Origin: Scatosoma sp045613545
GTDB taxonomy: Bacteria > Bacillota > Clostridia > Christensenellales > Borkfalkiaceae
Direction: 5' to 3'
Assembly (NCBI GenBank): GCA_045613545.1
Contig: JAZLBD010000013.1
Span: forward strand, 1-51,963
Length of the DNA: 51,963 nt
Part shown: piece after piece, positions 30,291 through 38,413 of the stretch
How the letters are laid out: every line of letters begins with the position of its first letter
Position numbering within the stretch: the first letter of the stretch is position 1
Position numbers and translations under genes: made by a program
Notes under the pieces: model-generated
The model's database searches: none
What the model saw: the letters and a program-made list of their open reading frames with translations, nothing else
What the model was told of the DNA's origin: nothing

Positions 30291-31646
30291 ATGGGAGAAT
30301 ATTTTGGGACGGACGGGTTTCGAGGACGGGTCAACGAGCGACTTTGCGCGCGCCACGCCTATGAGATTGGTCGATGCCTTGGAAAATACATAATAGATTG
30401 TAAAAAAGACAATCGAAAGGTGGTAATCGGAAAAGATCCACGCCGTTCTTCCTATATGTACGAATACGCCCTTTCGGCGGGGCTAACCGCCTCCGGAGTG
30501 GACGGATATTTACTCCACGTGACCACCACCCCGTCCGTTTCGTTCGTGACGAGGACGGAGGGGTTTGCGTTCGGCGTTATGATTTCGGCAAGCCACAATC
30601 CCTATACCGATAACGGCATCAAACTCTTCGACGAAAAAGGGGAAAAAGCGGGAGACGATATTATCGCGTATATAGAAAACCACCTAAAAGCAGTGGAGAG
30701 TGGCAAGGAGCTGTCCTATTATGCAACCGCTAAAGAAGTGGGGCGTATGGTGGATTTTATCGCGGGGCGAAATCGCTACGTGGGGCATTTGATTTCTCTT
30801 TCCAAGGTTTCTTTTGCGGGACTTAAAATCGGTCTGGATTGCGCCAACGGGAGTACTTTTTTTATTGCAAAAACTACCTTTGACGCGCTTGGGGCAAGTA
30901 CCTATCCAATCCACGCCGAGCCAAACGGGGAAAATATCAATCTTGCGTGCGGATCGACACATGTGGAAAGTTTAGCCACTTTCGTCAAAGAACAAAATCT
31001 CGATATGGGGTTTGCGTTCGACGGGGACGGCGATCGGTGTATTTGCGTCGACGAGAAAGGGCGGGTGTGCGACGGCGATCATATTCTATATGCGTGCGCG
31101 GACGAGGTGCTCACCTGTAAAAACCCGATGATCGTGACGACCGTGCTAACCAACGGCGGTTTACTCGCTTCTCTTTTAAGGCGTGGAATCAAGGTAGAAC
31201 AAACGCGGGTGGGGGATCGCTACGTTTACGAGAAAATGCAGGAAAAGAATGCTCTTTTAGGAGGAGAACAGTCGGGGCATATTATCTTTGCGCGCCACGA
31301 ATGTACGGGGGACGGGATCGTGACGGCGATTAAACTGTGCGAGAGGGCGGTGGAAAGAAGGCTCTCTATTTCCGAATTGATGAAAGGCTTGACGATATTT
31401 CCGCAAGAGAGTAAAAATATACCCGTTTATCAAAAAGACGAGGTGATACAAAGGTTGCAAGATGAAGGGATCGTACAAAAACTGCAAGACGTTTGCGACG
31501 GCGGAAGAGTGATCGTGCGCCCTTCGGGTACGGAAGAAGTGATACGGATTCTCGTGGAACATTCAAGCAAAAAGCGGTGCGTGGAACTTGCCGAGGAATT
31601 GGAAAAGGAAATTCGGCGTCTGTGTAAAAAAGGGATGAAAAAATAA
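30291..31646 (+). CDS. glmM: Phosphoglucosamine mutase
   Basis: 451 aa. Interconverts glucosamine-6- and -1-phosphate. Catalytic S101 in S-A-S-H-N-P, metal loop D244-G-D246-G-D248-R, sugar/phosphate loop R-P-S-G-T-E near the C-terminus, and G-E-Q-S-G-H. Located 3 nt after the acetyltransferase, so substrate and next enzyme are made together. A perfect-consensus promoter for the next gene starts 10 nt after its stop. Confidence 0.96.
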   Translation: MGEYFGTDGFRGRVNERLCARHAYEIGRCLGKYIIDCKKDNRKVVIGKDPRRSSYMYEYALSAGLTASGVDGYLLHVTTTPSVSFVTRTEGFAFGVMISASHNPYTDNGIKLFDEKGEKAGDDIIAYIENHLKAVESGKELSYYATAKEVGRMVDFIAGRNRYVGHLISLSKVSFAGLKIGLDCANGSTFFIAKTTFDALGASTYPIHAEPNGENINLACGSTHVESLATFVKEQNLDMGFAFDGDGDRCICVDEKGRVCDGDHILYACADEVLTCKNPMIVTTVLTNGGLLASLLRRGIKVEQTRVGDRYVYEKMQEKNALLGGEQSGHIIFARHECTGDGIVTAIKLCERAVERRLSISELMKGLTIFPQESKNIPVYQKDEVIQRLQDEGIVQKLQDVCDGGRVIVRPSGTEEVIRILVEHSSKKRCVELAEELEKEIRRLCKKGMKK

Positions 31647-31655
31647 AAAAGGGTA

Positions 31656-31684
31656 TTGACAAACGAAAAGACGTATGCTATAAT
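31656..31684 (+). promoter_or_regulatory. Perfect consensus promoter
   Basis: TTGACA (31,656-31,661), exactly 17 bp, TATAAT (31,679-31,684). The best sigma-A promoter in the window, used for a 77-aa membrane protein. Confidence 0.88.
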
Positions 31685-31727
31685 TTCCATAGTAATCCGT
31701 TTCGGCGGAAAAAAGAGGAGGTCGTTT

Positions 31728-31961
31728 ATGGCTAAATGGTTTTATAAACAAAACAAACTCGTACAATTGCTTTTACTGTTGATTCCCGGCGTGAACTGGG
31801 TAGTGGAAATTGCCGTGCGTTGGTCGGCTTATTTCAAAAGAGGTAAATTGTTGACGCTTGTTTTCGCAATTCTCGTCACGATCCCGAGTGGTATCGTATT
31901 CGGTTGGATTGATTTGGTTTGGTTGTTGCTGTTCAATCATTTGTTGTTTGCAAAAATCTAA
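31728..31961 (+). CDS. Small membrane protein of unknown function, strongly expressed
   Basis: 77 aa, two hydrophobic helices (about 10-28 and 40-73) around a basic turn (R-W-S-A-Y-F-K-R-G-K). GAGGAGGT ribosome site 7 nt from ATG, consensus promoter, own terminator: a monocistronic unit built for high expression. I know no family. Confidence 0.75.
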   Translation: MAKWFYKQNKLVQLLLLLIPGVNWVVEIAVRWSAYFKRGKLLTLVFAILVTIPSGIVFGWIDLVWLLLFNHLLFAKI

Positions 31962-31998
31962 AAAAGGAAAGGGAAACGACTCATTCGTTTCCTTTTTC
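31961..31998 (+). terminator. Terminator of the 77-aa gene
   Basis: GGAAACG / CGTTTCC stem (31,972-31,978 with 31,986-31,992) extended by A/T pairs, then five T. Confidence 0.8.
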
Positions 31999-32020
31999 AT
32001 TACAAATCTTTTCAAAAAAG

Positions 32021-32049
32021 TTGATTTTCATGGATAAATATAGTATAAT
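32021..32049 (+). promoter_or_regulatory. lemA promoter
   Basis: TTGATT (32,021-32,026), 17 bp, TATAAT (32,044-32,049). Confidence 0.75.
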
Positions 32050-32088
32050 AAAGCCGTAAGCGGAATTTCCGCAAAAGGAGAAAAAAAG

Positions 32089-32688
32089 ATGTTAAATGGA
32101 TTATTACTTAAAACGGGCGCGATCGTAGGCATCGTTATAGCGGTCGTTCTCGTCATTTTGGTGATTTGGGTGATCGCTTGGTGGATCAAAACGATGAACG
32201 CGATGATTCGTTTGGATAATCAAGCGGAAGAGGCGTTTTCCACGATGGACGTTTTCCTTAAAAAGAGATACGATTTAGTGCCCAATCTCGTGGAAACGGT
32301 GAAAGGCTACGCAAAACACGAAGAGGGGACTTTGGAAAAGGTAATTTCGGCGAGAAACGCCGTGGGTGTGGCGAAAACCCCTGCGGAAAAGATGAATGCG
32401 GAAAACGCGCTCAATTCTTCCCTCAAAGTGCTTTTAAGCGCCGTTGCGGAGAACTATCCCGACTTAAAGGCGAATACGAACTTCCTTGATTTGCAAAATC
32501 AACTGAAAACCCTCGAAGGCGAGATTGAGGGCTCGAGAAGATATTACAACGGCGTGGTTAAGAAGTTTAATACGAAGATCGAAGTGTTCCCTTCCTCCAT
32601 CGTAGCCAATAAAAAAGGTTATGAAAAGAAAACGTATTTTGAACTTGACAGCGCGGAAGAACGCAAGAACGTAAAAGTGCAATTCTAA
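32089..32688 (+). CDS. lemA: LemA family protein
   Basis: 199 aa. One N-terminal membrane helix (about 9-33), then a helical bundle with the family pattern K-R-Y-D-L-V-P-N-L-V-E-T-V-K-G-Y and E-G-S-R-R-Y-Y-N-G-V-V-K-x-F-N. Function of LemA proteins is unknown; they are usually next to DUF2207 or TPM membrane proteins, as here. AAAGGAG before the ATG. Confidence 0.93.
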   Translation: MLNGLLLKTGAIVGIVIAVVLVILVIWVIAWWIKTMNAMIRLDNQAEEAFSTMDVFLKKRYDLVPNLVETVKGYAKHEEGTLEKVISARNAVGVAKTPAEKMNAENALNSSLKVLLSAVAENYPDLKANTNFLDLQNQLKTLEGEIEGSRRYYNGVVKKFNTKIEVFPSSIVANKKGYEKKTYFELDSAEERKNVKVQF

Positions 32689-32709
32689 TCAGTTGCGGAG
32701 GTGTGCCAT

Positions 32710-34647
32710 ATGAAGAAAGCATACGACGTCCGCTTATCCTTAGCAAAAAAAATCGCCTCGATCCTATTTGCGTTCGTAGCGATTTTTATGCTTTTTGGCG
32801 GAATAAAACCCATAGAGGCGCAAGCGGAATCTACCGATGCTATGGAAATTGAGCGCTACGACGTGAAAGCGGTCGTCCAAAAAGACAGAACGATTCGTTT
32901 CCACGAAACGATAGACGTTTATTTCACCTATTATTTGCCCAGCGATGCAACGATGTTTTACCGTTCTTTGCCGATTGGGCAAGGGGAACGGTATTTCGAC
33001 GTGCGCGCAAAATGCGAAAACAACGAGGATTTTTCTTGGAACGTCAAAGACAACCCCGATATCCGTGGATTTATCGACGTCAACTGCGTCGGTGGTGTGG
33101 AAAGGGGGGTAAGACGGACGTATGAAATTTTTTATACGTTATTGCCAAGCAAAGGTAGCGAAAACGGAATGATTTTAGACGTCGTTGGCGGAGGAACGTC
33201 CGTGCCCTTACACAACGTGACGGTGACGGTGGAATTCCCCGCGCCTTGTACAAACTATACCGTATATAGCGGTGAGTACGGCTACGAGGGGAACGATTAC
33301 GCGAGTGAGAGTCTTTCCGACGATCAAAAGACGATTACCTTGCAGGCGGAAAGGTTGCCCGTCGTTTATAACGAGCGTTATGACGAGCGTATGGCGGCTG
33401 CGATCACACTCGATTTCGAGCTGGAAAAGGGCGCGTTTATTTCGAAAAGTTCCGCGCAAATTCGCGGTAGTTTTTGGGTGACGCTTCTCGTTTGTCTGCT
33501 TGTTATAGGGCTCGCTGTTTTGATTGGGTGGAAGATGAAGAAAACGCGGGATCTCGTCCCCGTCGTAAGCGTCAAACCCCCGCAAGGATTCGATCCCTTG
33601 CGCATGGGGAAATTCATCGACGGAATGGTGGATAGCGAGGACGTGACGTCGATGCTGTACTTTTTTGCGTCAGCGGGGTATATAAAAATGGATTTTTCCG
33701 ATCAAAAAGACCCCCTTCTCATTCGGACGCAAAAACCGATGGAAGAGGGAATGCCGCCCTATCAAACAGCGATGCTCGAGGGGTTGTTCAAACGGGGTAT
33801 GCAAGTGCGTATTTCCGATTTGAAAGAAAGATTTTACAAGACGGCGGATAAAGTAAAAATGCTCGTATCCGCAAAAGATATTCCTCGCTACGAGAAGAAG
33901 TCACTGATCGGTATGGGGATTTGCTGTATTTTGGCGATCGCCCTTTGCATATTTCTTCCCGCCTTTATAGGGCTTGCCCTCGTCGGCGGAGGATATTTCC
34001 ATTTCGGCGCAGGGATTTTCTACGCCGTACCCGTGGCGGGCGTTGCGCTCTTAATGAAAACTTGGGTGGATCGCAAACATAAAAACGGGAAAGGGAAAAA
34101 TATGGGTTGGCTCGTTTCCGCGCTCGCTTTTTCCGTCCTTGCTTGCCTTTTGATAACGGTATTTTGCAATCGGCATATACTCTCGCTCGTCGAACGTATC
34201 GTGGTATCGGTAAGCGCGTACGCAGTCGTCTTGGGGTCTGTGAAAATTTTATCTTACACCGAGCGATACAATAAAGCGCTGGGCGACGTTCTCGGGTTTA
34301 AGGATTTTATCCTCTTTGCGGAAAAGGATAGATTGGAAGCGATGCTCGAAGAGAACCCCGAACTTTATTTCGACGTGTTGCCTTACGCGCAAGTCCTCGG
34401 CGTGAGCGACGTTTGGGAAGAGAAGTTCAAAGGCTTAAAGCTCGATCCCCCGTCTTGGGCGTACGGAACGGACTTTACCCTTTTTGATTATCTATTCCTT
34501 CGCAACCTTATGCGGACGATGTCTTACCAAATGCTCTCTCGCCCGCAACAAAGCGGTGGCACGTTCATTGGCAGAAGCGGTGGAGGCGGAGGCTTCGGCG
34601 GATTCTCCGGCGGTGGTAGTGGAGGCGGAGGCATGGGCGTCCGCTAA
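32710..34647 (+). CDS. DUF2207 membrane protein with Gly-rich tail
   Basis: 645 aa. Signal peptide (to about residue 35), an extracytoplasmic beta-rich DUF2207 domain (Y-D-V-K-A-V-V-Q-K-D-R-T-I-R-F and F-Y-R-S-L-P-I-G), a helix at about 255-275, a cytoplasmic part, a cluster of helices at about 395-515, and a tail of Gly/Ser/Phe repeats (G-G-G-F-G-G-F-S-G-G). The start at 32,710 follows GGAGG by 8 nt. Typical partner of LemA; joint role unknown, probably at the envelope. Confidence 0.85.
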   Translation: MKKAYDVRLSLAKKIASILFAFVAIFMLFGGIKPIEAQAESTDAMEIERYDVKAVVQKDRTIRFHETIDVYFTYYLPSDATMFYRSLPIGQGERYFDVRAKCENNEDFSWNVKDNPDIRGFIDVNCVGGVERGVRRTYEIFYTLLPSKGSENGMILDVVGGGTSVPLHNVTVTVEFPAPCTNYTVYSGEYGYEGNDYASESLSDDQKTITLQAERLPVVYNERYDERMAAAITLDFELEKGAFISKSSAQIRGSFWVTLLVCLLVIGLAVLIGWKMKKTRDLVPVVSVKPPQGFDPLRMGKFIDGMVDSEDVTSMLYFFASAGYIKMDFSDQKDPLLIRTQKPMEEGMPPYQTAMLEGLFKRGMQVRISDLKERFYKTADKVKMLVSAKDIPRYEKKSLIGMGICCILAIALCIFLPAFIGLALVGGGYFHFGAGIFYAVPVAGVALLMKTWVDRKHKNGKGKNMGWLVSALAFSVLACLLITVFCNRHILSLVERIVVSVSAYAVVLGSVKILSYTERYNKALGDVLGFKDFILFAEKDRLEAMLEENPELYFDVLPYAQVLGVSDVWEEKFKGLKLDPPSWAYGTDFTLFDYLFLRNLMRTMSYQMLSRPQQSGGTFIGRSGGGGGFGGFSGGGSGGGGMGVR

Positions 34648-34655
34648 AAATAAAC

Positions 34656-34690
34656 AAAAAAAGACACAGCGTTTTGGCTGTGTCTTTTTT
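34656..34690. terminator. Bidirectional terminator between DUF2207 and HU genes
   Basis: AAAAAAGACACAGC / GCTGTGTCTTTTTT, a 14-pair stem with a 6-nt loop. Confidence 0.9.
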
Positions 34691-34704
34691 ATAGATCCAT
34701 CTGA

Positions 34705-34980
34705 TTACGCGTTGAACGTGTCCTTGTAAGCTTGACCGAATTTCACAACGGGTTTCTTGCAAGCGGGAATTTCAACGGGTTCTTTCGTACGAGGGTTGAA
34801 GCCCGATTTAGCGGGAACGTTTTTCACGTCGAAAGTACCGAAACCAACAAGTTGTACCTTGTCGCCAGCTTTCAAAGTCTCGGTCACTACAGCAACGAAT
34901 GCTTCGTATGCAGCAGCAGCGTCTTTTTGGCTGAAACCAGTCTTAACTGCCATAGCTTTAATTAATTCACTTTTGTTCAT
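34705..34980 (-). CDS. hup: DNA-binding protein HU
   Basis: 91 aa histone-like protein. M-N-K-S-E-L-I-K at the start, G-F-G-T-F and the DNA-clasping arm N-P-R-T-K-E-P-V-E-I-P are typical. The start at 34,980 follows GGGGAGA; the longer frame has none. Own promoter (35,034-35,062). Confidence 0.96.
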   Translation of the reverse strand: MNKSELIKAMAVKTGFSQKDAAAAYEAFVAVVTETLKAGDKVQLVGFGTFDVKNVPAKSGFNPRTKEPVEIPACKKPVVKFGQAYKDTFNA

Positions 34981-35033
34981 AAGAGTTATCTCCCCTTTAA
35001 TTTTAATTCTTGGATAAGCCTCCAAGTACTTTT

Positions 35034-35062
35034 ATTATAGCCTAAAATTAAGAAAAAGTCAA
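35034..35062 (-). promoter_or_regulatory. HU gene promoter
   Basis: Minus strand TTGACT (35,057-35,062), 17 bp, TATAAT (35,034-35,039). Confidence 0.85.
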
Positions 35063-35072
35063 CGATATAAAC

Positions 35073-35122
35073 AAAAAAAATCGGCGCAAAGCCTGGAAAT
35101 GCAAGGTTTTTTCCGATTTTTT
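35073..35122 (-). terminator. Terminator of the YitT gene
   Basis: AAAAAATCGG / CCGATTTTTT arms with an internal second stem, ending in eight T on the minus strand. Confidence 0.7.
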
Positions 35123-35141
35123 ACGTTTTTTTTACGTTTTT

Positions 35142-36119
35142 TTAGTTTTCTGACGAGAAAAATCCAAGTCCGACCACTTGCGTGACGGGGGACATGATGG
35201 CAAAGGATTCGGGGTCGATTTCTTTCAAAATAGCGCGGAAGGTTGCCACTTGACGCCGACCGATGACGCAAGAAATCATCGCGTGGCTTTCGTGGGTGTA
35301 CATACCCGTGACGGTAGTGGACGTCACCCCCCTGCCAAGTCGGGTGATGAGCGCGCGCGCCATTTCGTCGGGGTGATCGGTGACCACTCTAAATTCGAGC
35401 GCCGATTGAAACCCGTTCGTGATCGTTTCGTTGATCTTGCTTTCCACGAATTGTTCGGTCGCCGCCTTGATGATGGGAACGGAAAATCCAACGAGGAAGG
35501 TACTATTTTTATCGCGAAAGACGAACGCGGAAATCAAAATGATAATACAGTTGAGTAGGAAAATCATCCAAGCGATCGAGGTTGCGCGTACTTTCTTTTG
35601 CACCATAACGGCGACGATGTCCATACCGCCCGTCGAACCGCCGATTTTGAAAGCGACGGCAACGGCTGTTCCCACGCAAATACCACCGGCGAGCGCGGCG
35701 AAAATTTGCTCGTCTAAAAGAATAGGGGGGAAATCAAAATGCTCTAAAATTGCAAGCATAATGGATTGTAAGATAACGTTTACGAGGGTCAGGATTGCAA
35801 ACTTCTTTTTTACGAAAAAGAACGCAATGATAATTAAAGGAAGATTGAGCGCGATCGTCGTGATGGATTTCGGAATAGAAGTGACCGCCTCTACGACGAT
35901 GGCAAGCCCTGCAACGCCTCCCGTGACGAACTTATTGGGAGCGATGATAAAATAGGACGCGAAAGAAATGAGGATAGAAGAGAGTAAGAGCAGTAAAGCG
36001 ACCCTAACAATATAAAAAATCTTTTCTTTCGTGTTCGAACGCTCAAAAGAAGGATAGGATTCCCGCGTGCGTTTGGGGGGCAATGCTTCCAATTCGATGG
36101 GCTTTAACTCGTTTTCCAT
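35142..36119 (-). CDS. YitT family membrane protein (DUF161-DUF2179)
   Basis: 325 aa. Cytoplasmic N-terminus of about 45 residues, five to six helices (about 52-230) with G-G-V-A-G-L and G-G-S-T-G-G-M-D-I-V-A glycine motifs, and a C-terminal DUF2179 ferredoxin-like domain (about 245-320, G-R-G-V-T). Widespread in Firmicutes; transport role suspected but substrate unknown. The start at 36,119 is chosen because a GTG further up overlaps the promoter -10. Confidence 0.88.
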   Translation of the reverse strand: MENELKPIELEALPPKRTRESYPSFERSNTKEKIFYIVRVALLLLLSSILISFASYFIIAPNKFVTGGVAGLAIVVEAVTSIPKSITTIALNLPLIIIAFFFVKKKFAILTLVNVILQSIMLAILEHFDFPPILLDEQIFAALAGGICVGTAVAVAFKIGGSTGGMDIVAVMVQKKVRATSIAWMIFLLNCIIILISAFVFRDKNSTFLVGFSVPIIKAATEQFVESKINETITNGFQSALEFRVVTDHPDEMARALITRLGRGVTSTTVTGMYTHESHAMISCVIGRRQVATFRAILKEIDPESFAIMSPVTQVVGLGFFSSEN

Positions 36120-36166
36120 AAGACGCCTCGTCCTTTTGTGAAATTGCCGTAATTTTCGGCGAATAT

Positions 36167-36195
36167 ATTGTAGCACATTTTTTACTGATATGCAA
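36167..36195 (-). promoter_or_regulatory. YitT gene promoter
   Basis: Minus strand TTGCAT (36,190-36,195), 17 bp, TACAAT (36,167-36,172). Confidence 0.65.
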
Positions 36196-36214
36196 TCAAA
36201 AAGGGTTATGGAAA

Positions 36215-36242
36215 GAAAAAACTTCCCCAGGTAGGGAAGTTT
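36215..36242 (-). terminator. Terminator of rplI
   Basis: AAACTTCCCC / GGGAAGTTT stem with T run on the minus strand. Confidence 0.8.
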
Positions 36243-36257
36243 TCTTCGCTGTTTTCG

Positions 36258-36698
36258 TTAAAGGGCGGAAACTTCTACCGTAATTTTCGCGGTAATATTT
36301 TCCATTAAGCGAATTTCAGCCGAAAAAGTTCCAACGGATTTCCACGCGTCCATACGAATGGTTTTTTTGTCGACGGAAAAGCCTTTTTCCGCGAGGGCGG
36401 AGGCGACGTTTGCGCTCGTGACCGAGCCGAACACCTTGCCGTTATCGCCGACTTTGATTTTCACTTCGACTTTTTGGCCGTTGAGTTTTTGCGCAAGCTC
36501 TTTCATCGCTTTTATTTCTTCCGCTTTATGGTAAAACTCCGACGCCTTTTTTTGATTGATTTCGTTGATTCCGCAAGCGGTAGCGATTTCCGCAAGACCT
36601 TTCTTGATTAAAAAGTTTTTAGCAAATCCGTCGGAAACTTCTAAAATATCGCCTTTTTTACCGCTTCCTTTCACGTCTGCTTTTAAGATTACTTTCAT
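36258..36698 (-). CDS. rplI: 50S ribosomal protein bL9
   Basis: 146 aa. N-terminal rRNA-binding domain with G-K-K-G-D-I-L-E-V-S-D-G-F-A-K-N-F-L and the C-terminal domain after a connecting helix (G-S-V-T-S-A-N-V-A). AAGGAGG before the ATG. Here it is a single-gene unit, not joined to rpsF-ssb-rpsR or dnaB as in many genomes. Confidence 0.96.
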   Translation of the reverse strand: MKVILKADVKGSGKKGDILEVSDGFAKNFLIKKGLAEIATACGINEINQKKASEFYHKAEEIKAMKELAQKLNGQKVEVKIKVGDNGKVFGSVTSANVASALAEKGFSVDKKTIRMDAWKSVGTFSAEIRLMENITAKITVEVSAL

Positions 36699-36740
36699 AA
36701 TTACGTCCTCCTTGCAAGGAAAAACTTTCCTTTTATAATA

Positions 36741-36769
36741 TTTTACAGGAAAAATAGAAAAATGTCAAT
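36741..36769 (-). promoter_or_regulatory. rplI promoter
   Basis: Minus strand TTGACA (36,764-36,769), 17 bp, TAAAAT (36,741-36,746). Confidence 0.8.
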
Positions 36770-36821
36770 AATATAGACGGGGTTTGCGCATACTGTTTCT
36801 ACAAAAAGGAGGTTTTCAAGT

Positions 36822-36983
36822 ATGAACGAAAACAAAACGTGTGGCGTAAACACGGCGATTGGTTGTGAAGTAATGGATTGCAAACATAATTGTAGAGAGT
36901 ATTGCTCGCTGGAAAAGATCCACGTGGGTAAGGCTTGTAGCGCGGATACTTGCACTTGTTGCGAAAGCTACGAACGCAAATAA
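36822..36983 (+). CDS. DUF1540 cysteine-rich small protein
   Basis: 53 aa with eight cysteines (residues 7, 15, 20, 24, 28, 39, 44, 46 and 47 region) in the DUF1540 arrangement, V-G-x-A-x-S-A-D-T-C-T-C-C-E-S-Y at the end. Probably binds metal. AAGGAGG lies 8 nt before the ATG. Common in spore-forming clostridia, function unknown. A -10-like CATACTG at 36,788-36,794 could suit a sporulation sigma factor, but this is weak. Confidence 0.85.
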   Translation: MNENKTCGVNTAIGCEVMDCKHNCREYCSLEKIHVGKACSADTCTCCESYERK

Positions 36984-36989
36984 AAAGAG

Positions 36990-37018
36990 CGGGGCTTTGG
37001 AAAGCCCCGTTTCTTTTT
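36990..37018. terminator. Bidirectional terminator between DUF1540 and NUDIX genes
   Basis: CGGGGCTTT / AAAGCCCCG stem, T-rich after; it overlaps the stop codon of the convergent gene. Confidence 0.85.
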
Positions 37019-37512
37019 TAAATTTTGCGTTTTAATTCCTTGATTGCGTTCGCTAAGAAGATTTCGGCGGTGGAGTCCTTTTTAATAAGCGCTAAAGCTT
37101 CTTCGGGGGAGCACCATTTTGCTTCTGCGATTTCCTCGTTCAAACGAATGGGTTTGTTCTCTTCGACGATGACGATGAAATTGAGCATCAATACGTCGCG
37201 TTCGCTATGGTAACGAGAGGACATATATTTACTCTTCACGACGTCGAGACCTATTTCTTCTTTCACTTCACGAGGGACGGCTTTTTCTACCGTTTCCCCC
37301 TTTTTAATATAGCCGGCAAAAAGGATAAAATCTTCGTCTTCCGCATGTTTGGCAAGCAAAATTTTATCTTGCGCGCGATTGGTCACGACCATGGAAACCG
37401 CTACGCTAAATTGGGGAAACATATACGTTTCACAATCGTTGCAATAGGGGACGAGCCCTTCGTTTTTCAAATAACGCAAAGACAATTTTTGTCCGCAATT
37501 TCTACAATACAT
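37018..37512 (-). CDS. NUDIX hydrolase with zinc ribbon (NudC-like)
   Basis: 164 aa. Zinc ribbon C3, C6, C24, C27, then the NUDIX box G-x5-E-x7-R-E-V-K-E-E-I-G-L at about 67-89. The layout resembles NADH pyrophosphatase NudC without its N-terminal domain, so NAD(H) or a capped RNA end may be a substrate; this is not proven by motifs. Start at 37,512 follows AAAGGAGG. Own promoter. Confidence 0.88.
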   Translation of the reverse strand: MYCRNCGQKLSLRYLKNEGLVPYCNDCETYMFPQFSVAVSMVVTNRAQDKILLAKHAEDEDFILFAGYIKKGETVEKAVPREVKEEIGLDVVKSKYMSSRYHSERDVLMLNFIVIVEENKPIRLNEEIAEAKWCSPEEALALIKKDSTAEIFLANAIKELKRKI

Positions 37513-37562
37513 AAGCAATTTCCTCCTTTGCACATTTTCGTGTGCCGATTGAATATAGTATT

Positions 37563-37591
37563 ATCATACTGCATTTTTTATGATTTGTCAA
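37563..37591 (-). promoter_or_regulatory. NUDIX gene promoter with a dyad over the -10
   Basis: Minus strand TTGACA (37,586-37,591), 17 bp, TATGAT (37,563-37,568). AGTAT-TATC-ATACT (37,557-37,570) is an inverted repeat centred on the -10 and could be an operator. Confidence 0.7.
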
Positions 37592-37672
37592 CTTGTTTTC
37601 AAAAAATCACGCAAAAAACCTATTTTATAGGGCTTTTGCGGTAGGTTTTTACGTAAAAAAGGGGGGGATTTC

Positions 37673-38413
37673 GTGCGTCGCTTTATCAAAATGCAAGGAT
37701 GTGGCAACGATTACGTCTTTTTCGATTGCTTAGACGAGGAGCGCCCATGCAAGATAGAAGTTCCCGCCGTTTGTGATCGCCACCGCGGTGTGGGCGGGGA
37801 CGGGGTCGTTTTGATAGAAAGCTGTTCAAACGCGGACGGGTCTATGCGAATGTTCAACTTAGACGGAAGCGAGGGGCTTATGTGCGGAAATGCGATTCGT
37901 TGCGTCGCGAAATATTTATGGGAACGTCGTAAGATAGGAAAACCCGTTCTATCCATCGCAACGAAAAGCGGTGTAAAACGACTCTTAAGGCAAAAAGATG
38001 GAAGCGTGGTGGATATGGGCGCGCCTAGCGGTATAAGAGAGTTTTTAGACGGCGTTTCCCTTTCGATCGGGAATCCGCACGTCGTATTTTTTGACAAAGT
38101 GTTTGACGAGGCGTTTGCAAAGGATTTACAGTCGTGCGAGCGGTTTCCGTCGGGCGTCAACGTCTCGTTTGCCCGCCCTTGCGGGAACAATCGTTTTTCC
38201 GTTCGCGTGTGGGAACGGGGGAGCGGGGAAACCCTTTCTTGTGGCAGTGGCGCTTGCGCGGTGGCGGTCGCTGGGGGGTATTTGGGACTGGCGAACAGAA
38301 ATAAGACGATCACCTTGCTTTACCGAGGTGGGATGTTGCGGGTGCGCCTCGTAAAAGAACGAGTGTTTTTGCTTGGGGACGCCCACATATGTTTCGAGGG
38401 GAATATGGAATGA
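37673..38413 (+). CDS. dapF: Diaminopimelate epimerase
   Basis: 246 aa. Converts LL- to meso-diaminopimelate for peptidoglycan and lysine. Two-base active site cysteines C71 (M-C-G-N-A-I-R) and C190 (S-C-G-S-G-A-C-A). GTG start with a G-rich ribosome site. A little shorter than usual (about 270-280 aa). Overlaps dapL by 4 bp, so the last two steps are made together. Confidence 0.95.
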   Translation: MRRFIKMQGCGNDYVFFDCLDEERPCKIEVPAVCDRHRGVGGDGVVLIESCSNADGSMRMFNLDGSEGLMCGNAIRCVAKYLWERRKIGKPVLSIATKSGVKRLLRQKDGSVVDMGAPSGIREFLDGVSLSIGNPHVVFFDKVFDEAFAKDLQSCERFPSGVNVSFARPCGNNRFSVRVWERGSGETLSCGSGACAVAVAGGYLGLANRNKTITLLYRGGMLRVRLVKERVFLLGDAHICFEGNME

